Positions 7,355 through 17,062 of a stretch of 20,695 nt of DNA are shown here, piece after piece. The notes below the pieces were generated by a model. It was not told the DNA's origin. It ran no database searches and saw only the letters and a program-made list of their open reading frames with translations. A program made the position numbers and the translations under genes. Origin of the DNA: a virus; the IMG/VR virus record IMGVR_UViG_3300020196_004693, positions 1 through 20,695 of that record, one strand, 5' to 3'. Within the stretch, counting starts at the first letter, position 1, and each line of letters begins with the position of its first letter.

Positions 7355-8607
7355 GTGGCGAATAATAAAAAGACTGTCTTACTTTTATCCGATCATCCTT
7401 TAAGTTCTAGCGGAGTCGGCACACAGGCTAGATGGTTGATCAACGGTTTGATCAACACTGGAAAGTGGAAATTTAAATGTTTCGGAGGCGCGATAAAACA
7501 TGAAGATTATCGCACGATCGTTGTTAACGAAGATTTTATCATCAAACCGACTGATGGGTTTGGAGATAGAAACATGCTTCGACAAGTTCTAGCTTCAGAA
7601 AAACCAGACGTTTTGTTGTTATTCACCGATCCAAGATTTTTTATTTGGGTCTGGGAAATGGAAGACGAAATTCATCAAGTATGTCCTATTGCATATAATC
7701 ATCTTTGGGACAACTATCCATGGCCAGACTTTAACAGAGTATTGTACGAGTCAACTGATTTAGTAAACTGCATCAATTGGCCGACATACCAAATGGTAAA
7801 GGAACGTTTTCCTGAAAAGACGAACTACATTCCGCATGCAGTACCTCAAGAAGTTTATCATCCGTTGCCTGAAGAACAGCAAATCAAACATAAGATTGCT
7901 CTACTTGGAACTCAACGACAAGATCATTTCACTGCTCTATTTGTTTCAAGGAATGCTAGACGAAAGATGCCTAGCGATATTTTGGTGTCTTGGAAACAGT
8001 TCATTGATGAGCTAAAGTCAAAACACGGTCACACAAAAGCAACCCTAATAATGCATACGGAGCCTCTTGATCCTGAAGGCCCAAATCTGCATCATGTTGT
8101 TGAGATGCTGAACATCAAGGAACATGTGTTCTTCTCTAAGAACAGAGTAGAATTTCAAGACATGAACAAACTATATAATGCAGTTGATACGGTCGTTAAC
8201 AGATCTTGTAATGAAGGATTTGGATTATCAACTCTTGAAGCTATGATGTGTGCAAAACCGATCATAGCTATTAAAACAGGCGGCTTGTCTAGGCAAGTTG
8301 AAGATCTTGAGACAGGCGAACAGTTTGGAATAGGATTAGATCCAGATGCAAAATCTCTCGTAGAGGTAACCAGCTAGTTCCGTACATTTATGAAGATTAC
8401 GTCACACACGAATCATTAGCAAATGCATTCTTACAAATGTATGAATGGGGACCAGAAAAGAGAAAGCAAGTCGGCCTCCGCGCATTAGAACACAGCAAAA
8501 AAGACTACAGCATGGAAGGGCTCATCTCAAAGTGGGATGAAATGCTAACTAAACTGTTAAATGATTGGAAAACTTCATATCGTCCTTGGGAAGTAAAGAA
8601 AGTATAA
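7355..8607 (+). CDS. GT4-family glycosyltransferase, first of a pair (one frame break)
   Basis: This GT-B-fold retaining glycosyltransferase starts at GTG with ANNKKTVLLLSDHPLSSSGV, the glycine-rich N-terminal loop. FVSRNARRKMPSD begins the C-terminal domain. The nucleotide-sugar phosphate-binding E-x7-E motif is EGFGLSTLE (E287 and E295), followed by EAMMCAKPIIAIKTGG. The frame ends at 8377, but the -1 frame continues GNQLVPYIYEDYVTHE through MYEWGPEKRKQVG to TAA 8605-8607. One missing base at about 8357-8372 gives about 417 residues. The stretch 8378-8607 is thus the C-terminus of this gene. No strong ribosome-binding site precedes the GTG. A T-run at 7314-7320 follows the nuclease stop without a convincing terminator stem next to it. 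Confidence 0.85.
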
Positions 8608-8622
8608 TAGAGAGAAGACAAA

Positions 8623-9785
8623 ATGAAAACCGTCATCTTCAGAGGACCAACTTTAACTCAATCAGGATATGGAGTTCATAGTCGTTTTAAGTTGCACAAT
8701 GGTTGTTGTCAAGACAAGACATCAACGTCAAGTTTGTCTTGACGCCGTGGGGCGATACACCTTGGATCCTAGACAGATCTAGATGCGATGGTCTTATCGG
8801 AAAAATAATGGAAAAAACAGTATCACCAGATCACAAAGGTGATGTGTCGATTCAGGTTCAACTTCCTAATGAATGGGATCCTAAACTGTGTCCGATCAAT
8901 ATCGGAGTGAGCGCCGCAGTAGAAACAGACGCAGCAAATCCACAATGGGTTGAAGCATGTAACAAAATGTCATGCGTCGTCTTTCCATCAACACATGCAT
9001 TAAAAAGCATTACCAATTCAGGAAACTTATTGGTTACTTCTCATGTAATACCCGAGTCTTTCTCAGACACAATCACAAAACCGCAAAATCCGATTGATCT
9101 ATCATTGGTCGAAACGTCGTTTAATTTCTTGCTGTTTGGGCAAACGACTGGAAATAATCCTTATAACGATCGAAAGAACTTGTTGTTCACAATCAAATGG
9201 TTATGTGAGGCTTTTTTAAAAGATGAAGACGTTGGAATTATCATAAAAACCAATGCCGGGAGAAACACCAAGATCGACAGAAACATCGTCTTTAAAAACT
9301 TAGAAGCGTTGTCTAAAGAGGTTAGAAAATCAGCAAATCCTAAGTTATACCTTCTTCATGGAGACATGAGCGATGAAGACGTTGCAGCACTGTATAGAGA
9401 TCCCAAGGTCAAGGCTCTTGTGTCGTTGACAAGAGGGGAAGGTTATGGCTTACCGATTCTAGAAGCAGCTGCATCTGAATTGCCTGTAATTGCAACGAAC
9501 TGGTCAGGACATCTTGATTTCATGAAGCATACCAGGTTTGTTGGCGTAGACTATTCTCTAGCCCCTGTACATCCCAGCAGAATCGATGACAAGATTTTTA
9601 TGAGAAACGCCAAATGGGCAGAGGCAAACGAATCTGACTTTAAGAAAAAAGTTGTAAAGTTCAGAAACGGTTCATCGACTCCTAAGGAATGGGCGGTTGA
9701 AGGAGCGAAGAAGATCACTGAGATGTATTCGCATGAATCTATCTCAAAGATTTATGAAGAAAAATTATCAGAATATTTGAAATGA
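8623..9785 (+). CDS. GT4-family glycosyltransferase, second of a pair (one frame break)
   Basis: ATG 8623 begins MKTVIFRGPTLTQSGYGVHS, a GT-B N-terminal loop, preceded by purine-rich GAGAGAAGA. The frame breaks at the AA at 8689-8690; adding one A gives RFKVAQWLLSRQDINVKF and joins it to the long downstream frame, about 387 residues in all. Starting at the TTG at 8703 would lose the conserved N-terminus. LLFGQTTGNNPYNDRKNL opens the C-terminal domain, and EGYGLPILE (E273 and E281) is the E-x7-E donor-binding motif, followed by LPVIATNWSGHLDFM. Its position next to another GT4 but in a diverged form suggests the two act in sequence on one glycan. The substrate is unknown. Confidence 0.85.
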
Positions 9786-9795
9786 TAATAACCGT

Positions 9796-10112
9796 ATGTT
9801 TTACGCAATTTTAATCTTGACCAACTTCGTGACGCTAATAGGCCTTCTTGCATCAGTTCGAAGGTCTTTAGAATTGGTCGAAAAGATGGATGATGTGAGT
9901 AATCAAATAGAAGAGTCTTTGGACATGATCAACGACGCATATGTTAGCGTCTCAAGGCACCTTGAATCCCCAGTTCTATTTTTGATGACCCTGTCGTCAT
10001 CGCAATGATCAACGATGTAAAGTATGCTAGAGATGCCATGTTATTGATCGCCAACAAGGCAGTAGAGCCATTTCCAGATGAGGCGGATTCAGATGAGGAA
10101 AATGAAACGTGA
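9796..10112 (+). CDS. Small membrane-anchored helical protein of unknown function (one frame break)
   Basis: The N-terminus FYAILILTNFVTLIGLLASV is one hydrophobic membrane-spanning segment. It is followed by a charged helical region, SLELVEKMDDVSNQIEESLD, that could form a coiled coil. The literal frame ends at 10008, but the -1 frame continues DDPVVIAMINDVKYARDAML and LLIANKAVEPFPDEADSDE to TGA 10110-10112. A missing T in the TTTTT run at 9979-9983 makes PVLFFDDPVV and a protein of about 105 residues with an acidic tail. From memory, small phage proteins with a PVFFD-type block and an N-terminal anchor occur near gp55 in marine myoviruses, but I know no function. Its stop overlaps the sigma-factor start (GTGA at 10109-10112), so the two are probably co-translated. 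Confidence 0.65.
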
Positions 10113-10872
10113 TAGAACAAAAAATAAAGAAAACAAGACGCCGCCGACAGAAGGGGACTGAACCTACGTCTACAACACCAAATCCTAGGTTTTACTTTAC
10201 TAGCGAAACTCAAGATGCAATTGTAGAATTTCAAAAATCGACTGATAGGCGAGTGAGAGAAAGCCTGTATGTTGTAAAGATAATGCCGGCATTTGAAAAA
10301 CTAGTAGAAAACCTCATCAACATTCATAAATTTAGTGTGGGCTGCACGACACGTATGAAGATCTAAAAAATGATTGCGTTAACTTTCTCTTTGAGACGAT
10401 ACACAAGTTCAATCCAGCGATGGGAACGAATGCATTCTCTTATTTTAACGTCGTTGCAAAGAACTGGTTGATCATAAAGACAAAACAAAAAGCGCAACGT
10501 GGACGCAGGGATGTAAGCATAGATGACCCAAAAGGCTTAAGCACTAATGAACTGCAGATTGTTGAAGAGAGAGGAACGATACCTTCACAAGACTTTTTTT
10601 TGGAAAATTCAGAGAACATTGCAAACATACTGAAGCTCATGTATGAAATTAGAGCAAGAGTCAAAGTAGAAAATGAATTGTTATGCATAAATTCTGTCAT
10701 AACGATCTTTGAAAACATTAATGATATTGACATTCTCAACAAGAGCGCAATCCTTCTATACATTAGAGAATTATCAGGCCTTAGTCCAAAACAGCTTACG
10801 ACCTCAATGCAGGCCGTCAAAAAACATTACAATAAACTTAAATTGGAACAAAAGTTTGATATATTCGAATAA
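10109..10872 (+). CDS. 55: T4 gp55-like late-transcription sigma factor (one frame break)
   Basis: The protein would direct host RNA polymerase to phage late promoters. GTG 10109 begins with a basic stretch (KIKKTRRRRQK), then FYFTSETQDAIVEFQKSTDR and LVENLINIHKF. After the break comes DTYEDLKNDCVNFLFETIHK, then MGTNAFSYFNVVAKNWLI, the conserved sigma region 2 core that contacts polymerase and the -10 element. A tail with LYIRELSGLSPKQLTTSMQ follows. The literal frame stops at 10366; one missing base between about 10334 and 10347 restores about 254 residues. This is larger than T4 gp55 (about 185 residues), as I recall for marine relatives. It sits just upstream of the baseplate genes it would be expected to activate. 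The basic N-terminus is unusual. Confidence 0.85.
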
Positions 10873-10893
10873 TTCATATGTTAAACAATGATG

Positions 10894-10898
10894 AAGGA
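10894..10898 (+). promoter_or_regulatory. Ribosome-binding site that decides the start at 10905
   Basis: AAGGA lies 6 bases before ATG 10905. The in-frame ATG at 10878 has no such site. The downstream start is therefore preferred. Confidence 0.6.
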
Positions 10899-10904
10899 AA
10901 CCGT

Positions 10905-11282
10905 ATGTCAAACGAAGCCGAGACGGAGGACATGATCGAGATAGTTGGTGTTTCTGATAGGAGCATCAAAGATAGAATCAAGGATTTCAGCGGACTCTTG
11001 AATCAAATAGAGTCCATGAACGACAAGAAGAAGCAGCTATGGAGAGAGATCTATGAAAATGCTATATGCGATCGCCAGAATGCTTACATTATGTTCACTA
11101 AGCTTGTTATGATCGTTCAGGACAAGAGCACCGAACATGCAGTCCACGGTCGAACTATCGCTTCATATATCGAAAAGATGAGCAAAGCAAACGATCAGCT
11201 CATCAAACTAGCTGAACTTGTTGCAAAGGCAGAAGAAGCATCTGGGTCTATAGATCCTGACGACATGTTTGAGAAAAGATAA
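10905..11282 (+). CDS. Helical phage protein of unknown function
   Basis: The gene encodes 125 residues starting MSNEAETEDMIEIVGVSD. An acidic N-terminus is followed by long amphipathic helices: IKDRIKDFSGLLNQIESM, then KKQLWREIYENAICDRQNA, and IASYIEKMSKANDQLIKLAE near the end. The C-terminus is acidic (GSIDPDDMF). I do not recognise a named family, although the position between gp55 and the spike protein suggests an assembly, scaffold or regulatory role. No signal peptide or membrane segment is visible. It is intact, which sets it apart from most neighbours. An earlier in-frame ATG at 10878 would add nine residues and has a poorer ribosome-binding site. Confidence 0.7.
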   Translation: MSNEAETEDMIEIVGVSDRSIKDRIKDFSGLLNQIESMNDKKKQLWREIYENAICDRQNAYIMFTKLVMIVQDKSTEHAVHGRTIASYIEKMSKANDQLIKLAELVAKAEEASGSIDPDDMFEKR

Positions 11283-11294
11283 GGAATAACTAAG

Positions 11295-12809
11295 ATGAGT
11301 AATACGGGGTTTGATATACGTCACGTAAGCGAAGGCGTACACAGAACGGTAGGCTCCCTTAGGACACAGCTTAGTCAGCATAAAGTTAACTTACCACCCA
11401 TTCTACAACAATGGGTCGTTTTAGAGACAGTATTCGACCCATTTGCATTTACTGAAAAAAAGCTAAAAGAATTAGAAGACAAATATGGTTTGATTAGAAA
11501 TAGACTTTTATCTCTTGATGGAAGGATGCTTCCAAGAAATACGATTGTTGCTCATCCTCTAAACAACAGTTTTAATCCAGTACAAAATCCCATGTTTTTG
11601 TACCCTTTGCTTCCTTCATCTATAGCATTGCCTTGTCGCCCTGGTGAGCACGTTTGGGTCGTGTTTGAAATATTACAGCCTGAAAATCAATCTAGAGATG
11701 TTCTATCAGAACGTGCGTATTGGTTATGTTCTGTGGTTCAAGAAGGGCATGTAGAAGACGTTAATCACAGTCACACACCTCGATCTGATGAGGCAGAGTT
11801 TTTAAAATCTAACAGTGATATAAAAAATGGAGGAGTTGCTTCAGGCGGAAGATCTGCTGCTTCGGCAAGTAAAGGATATAAACCTCGCTATCATTTTAAA
11901 AATGGCGTATACAACAGCCAAGAAACACCTGACTTAAAATCTGTCTACTTCATAGCAAACGAAAAAGCCCCTACAGGAAATGAGTATGAAGATATCTTGA
12001 GAGGTTCTGAGGGATCGAAAGCTTGCGTCTATGAATCAGTCCCTCGTTTTAAAAAGCGTCCAGGCGATGTTGCTCTTGAAGGAAGCAATAACACGTTAAT
12101 CGTGTTAGGTAGAGATAGAGTTGGACCTGTTGTAGACAACGCTTCAAACGTTAAAAATGCCGGATCAATTGACATAGTCACCGGTCGAGGACAAGTTACG
12201 ACTACGGGTGGAGTCGTTGTTGTCAACGATTTAGGAAATGAAAAATTAGGAAATGAAGAACTCGCAAAAGAAGGATCGAAGCTTGAGCAAAATGAAGGAG
12301 ACCCAAGCTTTAAAAGAGATAAGAGCAGAATTTATGTTTCTCAAAAGACAAAAGTAGATGAAAACTTTGGGTTAAAAACGAACAACGGCGCATTGAAGAA
12401 AGACCCTATCAATGACTCTGCAGAAGGTGACGCGGGTATCATCATTAAGTCTGACAAAGTAAGAATCATCGCAAGGGCAGACCTGCAGATCATCGTTACG
12501 AACAACACCGCTGAAGGAGATGATGACACAAAGAAATTTGCATCAATAACAGTAAAGTCTAATGGTGACATAGTGTTTAAACCTTCAGATCAAGGATACA
12601 TCAGATTAGGCGGCGATGATGCCGACAGAGGGATAGTTTGCACAGCATTTCCAGTTGTAACAAAAAATGGAGGAGTAGAAGGCCCTCACTTGTTGACTTC
12701 GATGGGAGGAGTTTTTGGTGGAGCTGCAAACGCTACTCCTGAATGTAATCAACCTCTACCAGCTCCAGGACCCACTGGCGGTACGTTTTTCAAACAAGGT
12801 GCTCATTAA
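11295..12809 (+). CDS. gp5-like baseplate spike/hub protein without lysozyme domain
   Basis: The gene encodes 504 residues and is intact. Residues about 85-165 (GRMLPRNTIVAHPLNNSF, then LPCRPGEHVWVVFE and AYWLCSVVQEG) look like the OB-fold that sits on top of the contractile-tail spike. RPGDVALEGSNNTLIVLGRD is, from memory, a hallmark of gp5/VgrG-type spike proteins in large phages. The C-terminal third (GIIIKSDKVRIIARADLQII, then ITVKSNGDIVFKP and YIRLGGDDADRGIVC) has the repeating beta pattern of the trimeric spike helix. No lysozyme domain like that of T4 gp5 is present between the two parts. Instead there is a long polar linker with small repeats (about 165-350). It is the first gene of the structural block and starts 12 bases after the upstream stop. 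Confidence 0.8.
   Translation: MSNTGFDIRHVSEGVHRTVGSLRTQLSQHKVNLPPILQQWVVLETVFDPFAFTEKKLKELEDKYGLIRNRLLSLDGRMLPRNTIVAHPLNNSFNPVQNPMFLYPLLPSSIALPCRPGEHVWVVFEILQPENQSRDVLSERAYWLCSVVQEGHVEDVNHSHTPRSDEAEFLKSNSDIKNGGVASGGRSAASASKGYKPRYHFKNGVYNSQETPDLKSVYFIANEKAPTGNEYEDILRGSEGSKACVYESVPRFKKRPGDVALEGSNNTLIVLGRDRVGPVVDNASNVKNAGSIDIVTGRGQVTTTGGVVVVNDLGNEKLGNEELAKEGSKLEQNEGDPSFKRDKSRIYVSQKTKVDENFGLKTNNGALKKDPINDSAEGDAGIIIKSDKVRIIARADLQIIVTNNTAEGDDDTKKFASITVKSNGDIVFKPSDQGYIRLGGDDADRGIVCTAFPVVTKNGGVEGPHLLTSMGGVFGGAANATPECNQPLPAPGPTGGTFFKQGAH
12231..12260. repeat. In-frame 15-bp tandem repeat in the spike linker
   Basis: TTAGGAAATGAAAAA (12231-12245) is followed by TTAGGAAATGAAGAA (12246-12260), one mismatch apart, coding LGNEKLGNEE. 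It lies in the polar linker of the spike protein and keeps the frame. Confidence 0.8.
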
Positions 12810-12825
12810 ATGAGGAGATAGACTC

Positions 12826-14748
12826 ATGGGAGTGATGGCGCATGTCGGAATCCTTGGAAGCGATAAAAAGCTGACGGACACTGCAAAAAAGAAATTCATT
12901 CAAGAAGTAAAAGACGTCCTTAGATACGGCACCGAAGGACTACCTCCCGACAAAAAACCTTCGTTTCCGTGCGGGGGATCGTTACCTCCTGCAGGTGAAG
13001 CGATAACAAAAGCTCTTGAAGACTTAGAAGATGAAAAAAAGTTTGCTGATTTTCATAAAAACATATTAGGAATGTATGAAAACATAGCAAATTCTCTAGA
13101 TGCAGAAGGAAACTTCAACCTATTACCTGCTATAGCAGATCCGGTTGCTGTAGCGGGAAAACTAGGAGCGAACATAGAACCACCAGATTTTCCAGCAGGA
13201 TTTACACCTTACTTTACTGGAAACCTGGTGACCAAACTATCAGAAGACTTGGTAAAAGCAGGCAAAGTTGAATTTACATTGCCTCCAAAGCTAGCATCAA
13301 AGCTTCCTAATTTGATCGGTGTCCCAAAACCTCCTTCCTTTCAAGTTCCTCCTAAGATGATCATACCTCCTTCTGTTGGCATAGTCTCACCAAAATTAGA
13401 TGTGTCTCCTTGCATGGCAAAAGTCCCGCCAGTCACGCCTCAAAAAAACCATCAACGCTTCTGTAGCTACGGGAACTCCAAAACTGGTAGCTCAAGTCAT
13501 AGGAAAAATACCCAGCATAGTTGCAAAGCTTCCAAACATAAACGATGCAGTTGGTGAGATTTGTGGATTAGTAAGAGATTCAGGACTGTTTGGTCAAATT
13601 GAACCGACGTCTGTGACTCAACAAGCGGCATCCATAGTACTGTCTAGAAAAACGTCAGAATGCATAATGTTAAATGCTCTAGCAAATACAATAGGTTCCG
13701 CTCCGGGATCTGCAACGACAGGAGTCACAAAAAACACGACAAAACCAGAAGGATACTCGCACGTGCAGGCAGTTCCTGCGGATAAGGCACCTCCTCATCC
13801 AAAATTGCCTGAAACAGAAAAAGAAATCTTAGAATACTACCCAGCAAAAAACACAGGTATTGCTCTTCTTGAAGGTCTAAGCGATGAACCAGCAATTAGA
13901 AGCGCGCAAATACTATCTTTGGTTGCGCAAGGTAAAGCAGCGATGCCTAGAGCAACAATAGAGACTACAATAGGAAACAGCATAGTTGCAAGAATACAAG
14001 TTTCTTCTAGAGTCATGACGATTGAAGGTGTACGAGTTAGCGTCAATCAAAAAGATCTACAACATATTGCAGACTATTACGGCGGTCACATAATGACTCG
14101 CAGGTTAACTGAGATTATCAACTCGCAAGCAGACGTTTGGATAGAACCTCAGCCTCAAGAAGAATATCCTAAAGATCTTACCATGGGAAGATTAATTAGA
14201 ATGTTCGATTATGACAAGGTTGTTAATCATGCTCTAACATTAGGAAAAGGCGAAATATTTGACAATACGGGTGGAGGAAAAAGATTCGTCGGTAGAGCAT
14301 TTGGAAATGCCACAGAGCCTAAAACTGGAAACTTATACGCAAACGAAGGAAAAGATTGGATACTAGATACTAGCTTGTTTTTGCAAGGAAAAAATCCAAA
14401 AACAGGATATAATTGGAAGAACACATCCACAAATCATGGATGGTATAGAAATAAAAACCCATTACCTTCGCTCGGAATAATAGGCGATCCCATCCAGTTT
14501 GTGGGTCATCAACACGATATGTTTCATACCGATTACTCACAATTAGCAAGAATCGTCTTTGCAGTTATTGAAATAAGCAAAGATGGAGGAGTAACATTCG
14601 GGGACAGGAATTATACTCTAACATTCTTAAGAACTCTGAACTAAGAGGCCTCGTGACAGATGAAAAGGGATTTATCGGAGACAGACACCCGGGAGTTCCA
14701 ATCGTGATGAAGAACGTTCTAGACAAGGACGCATACTCTTTCGTGTAA
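12826..14748 (+). CDS. Large virion/baseplate protein of unknown function with an H/D-rich motif (two frame breaks)
   Basis: ATG 12826 has a good GAGGAG site at 12812-12817. The N-terminal half is rich in Pro and Lys (PPKLASKLPNLIGVPKPP and VPPKMIIPPSVGIVSPKL). The frame changes +1 at the A7 run 13442-13448, where six A would keep it (PQKTINASVATG). The second half has IETTIGNSIVARIQVSSRVM, then HIADYYGGHIMTRRLTEIIN, DVWIEPQPQEEY, a WY-RNKNPLPSLGI block and FVGHQHDMFHTDYSQLARIV. A missing A at about 14620 hides the true end ILKNSELRGLVTDEKGF and the stop at 14746-14748. The repaired length is 640 residues. The H-x-HD-x3-HTDYS cluster resembles a motif I recall in other large-phage virion proteins and could be catalytic or metal-binding. 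No function is assigned. The stretch 14645-14748 is coding. Confidence 0.7.
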
Positions 14749-14805
14749 AAAGATCATCATTTTGGTCGCTGTAACGTACTCTTACGATATTTAACGTTGT
14801 CATAC

Positions 14806-15270
14806 ATGGGTACGTATAACTTCAAGAGTTCAGGCAAAAATGCCCAACAGCTAAACATCGAAGCGTTGACCCGGTCAGCTCTACCAGTCGGGATTCGTAC
14901 TCCTTTAAGATTGGACGATAAGAATCTTTTCGCAATGCACTTCAACATTGCAGACCAAGTTCATGATAATTTACGAAACTTGTTGCTGACTAATTGGGGT
15001 GAGCGAGTAGGATTGTATGACTTTGGTGCAAACCTGCAAGAATTGACGACTGAGTTATCTAACATCGATGCATTCGATGAAGAGGCAATCAACAGGATTA
15101 GAAGCGCAGTCAACAAGTGGATGCCGTTTGTCGGATTGAACGATTTCGTTTCTGAGATTGATAATGAAAGAAACACCAGCACAGGAATAGTCAAGATCAC
15201 GATAACGTACAGCATCGCTCAGCTAGGCATAGAAAATAAAGCGTTACAGATAAAGCTATATGTAATATGA
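14806..15270 (+). CDS. 25: gp25-like baseplate wedge protein
   Basis: The gene encodes 154 residues and is intact, a typical length for gp25-like proteins. ATG 14806 gives MGTYNFKSSGKNAQ; an upstream in-frame TTG at 14797 is less likely. The central DQVHDNLRNLLLTNWGERVG, followed by LYDFGANLQEL, is the classic gp25/IraD-like block (NLL-x-T-x(2)GER plus an FG turn). The C-terminus TGIVKITITYSIAQLGIEN is the expected beta-hairpin. Gp25 joins the gp6-gp7-gp53 wedge to the sheath-side core of the contractile baseplate. The 57-base gap before it holds no clear promoter. It is followed 13 bases later by the gp6-like gene. Confidence 0.9.
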   Translation: MGTYNFKSSGKNAQQLNIEALTRSALPVGIRTPLRLDDKNLFAMHFNIADQVHDNLRNLLLTNWGERVGLYDFGANLQELTTELSNIDAFDEEAINRIRSAVNKWMPFVGLNDFVSEIDNERNTSTGIVKITITYSIAQLGIENKALQIKLYVI

Positions 15271-15283
15271 TAATGGTGACCAA

Positions 15284-17061
15284 ATGGCAACAGAATTAAA
15301 ACAGTTTAGGACTAGATCATATCTGGCTAGGGATTTTGATGCCTTTCGGGCACAGTTATTGCAGTACGCTACCTTGTATTATCCGGACAGGATACAAGAT
15401 TTTTCTGAAACATCTCTTGGAGGAGTATTCTTAGATCTTGCAGCGTATGCCGGCGATGTCATGTCGTTCTATTTGGATCATCAATACTCTGAGCTTGATC
15501 CAACAACGGCAGTAGAAACATCTAATATAGAAAAACTTATACGATCATCTGGCGTTCAAATAGTCGGTGCTTCTCCAGCTCTCGCAGATGTCACCATCTA
15601 CATAGAGGTACCTGCTGTCACAATTAGTAACACGATAGTTCCATCCCCTAGCGCATTGCCTATCGTCAAGTCTAATTCTATTTTTTTGGCAACGAATGGA
15701 GTAAAGTTCAACCTGCTGAGTGACGTAGACTTCTCAAAAAAGAAATCAGATGGAACGTACGCTGCAAACATACAGATCGGCATCTTGAACCAAGACGGTT
15801 CACCAGCAACGTTCATAATGTCGCTTGTTGGAACTTGCGTTTCAGGAACTGAAACAACAGAGACTTTTACTTTCGGTCAATTCACGCCGCGTTTAAGACA
15901 TTTACATTAACGCAGCCCAACGTCACAGACATTCTATCTGTCATTGACGATCAAGGTAACACTTATTACCAAGTAAGCTCTATGACTGATGATGTTGTGT
16001 ACAGGAACGTGCTGAACCTAGCTAGAGACTCTGAAGAAATATCTGAAGCGTTGAAGGTCGTCCCGGCTCCTTATAGGTTTGTGACCGTCAATGATCTTGC
16101 GACTAGATCAACGACTCTTATTTTCGGAGCAGGAAACGATGCTAATATTGAAAATGACGCTGTTCCTGATCCTTCAGACTTTGCAGTGTCGCTTCCTTAT
16201 TCAAAGACATTTTCAAGAACGTCGATCAACCCATTGCAACTATTGAATACGAGAACTTTAGGAATATATGCCGCAAATTCTCAGGTCACTGTAACGTACC
16301 GATACGGTGGCGGATTAAACCACAATGCATCCCCAGAGACAATAAATTCAATAAACCAGTTATCGATAGAGTTTCCTCTAAATCCTACATTCGACGTGAT
16401 AACATTCGTAAGAAGTAAGCTATCCGTCTCCAATCAAAAGCAAGCGTCTGGTGGAGAAGATGCTCCTTCCGTCCCCATCAATTGAAGGCCTTGATACCTT
16501 CTGCACGAAATGCACAAGAGAGAATAGTGACAAGAGAAGACCTCCTAGCAAGAGTCTATTCCATACCGTCAAACTTTGGTAGGGTGTTTAGGGCTGCGGT
16601 CAGATCAAACCCGACGAATCCATTGTCGACTCAATTGTTCATCGTTTCAAGAACTCCTAACTCTACGTTGATCAACTCTGCAGACACGCTGAAAGAAAAC
16701 CTAAAGAAGTACCTAGCTCCGTATCGTCTAATCAGCGATGCGATAGACATACTAGATGCCCCTCGTGTTGCAAAATGCATTGAGCGCACTCAATACCCAA
16801 TTAGATGTAACGAATTTTTCAATCGATCAACCTATCGTTATATCTGACATACAGAACACTATCTACACGACTCAAGGCGTTCTATCTGTGACCAATCTTG
16901 AGTTTAGAAACTACTCAGGCATAGTCAACAATCGACAATACAGCGACGTAACTTTTGACGTTAAGAGCAACATCCGAAAAGGCATATTGTACCCACCTCC
17001 TGGAGGGATATTTGAGTTTAAATTTCCTGATAGCGACATAATTGGAAGGACATCGATGTAA
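15284..17061 (+). CDS. 6: gp6-like baseplate wedge protein (three frame breaks, possible internal deletion)
   Basis: This is the major wedge protein that links neighbouring wedges into the baseplate ring. The N-terminus is FRTRSYLARDFDAFRAQLLQ, then SLGGVFLDLAAYAGDVMSFY and SNIEKLIRSSGVQIVGASPA. Frame changes: a missing A at about 15884 (joins to AFKTFTLTQPNVTDILSVID), a missing C in CCCC 16473-16476 (then HQLKALIPSARNAQERIVTR), and a change near 16755. Between DAIDILDA and VLQNALSALNTQLDV at the last break I expect a short strand-rich segment, so some tens of bases may be missing rather than one. After it, FSIDQPIVISDIQNTIYTTQ and IFEFKFPDSDIIGR close the protein at TAA 17059-17061. It is about 590 residues as read. 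Confidence 0.85.
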
Positions 17062-17062
17062 A

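Noticed and set aside
8603-8608. TATAAT as a promoter of the second GT4 gene
   Set aside because: It overlaps the preceding stop codon and has no -35 box at suitable spacing; too weak to list.
8710-8741. 8-bp inverted repeat CAAGACAA/TTGTCTTG
   Set aside because: It is inside the coding frame of a glycosyltransferase, with a short stem and no other sign of function.
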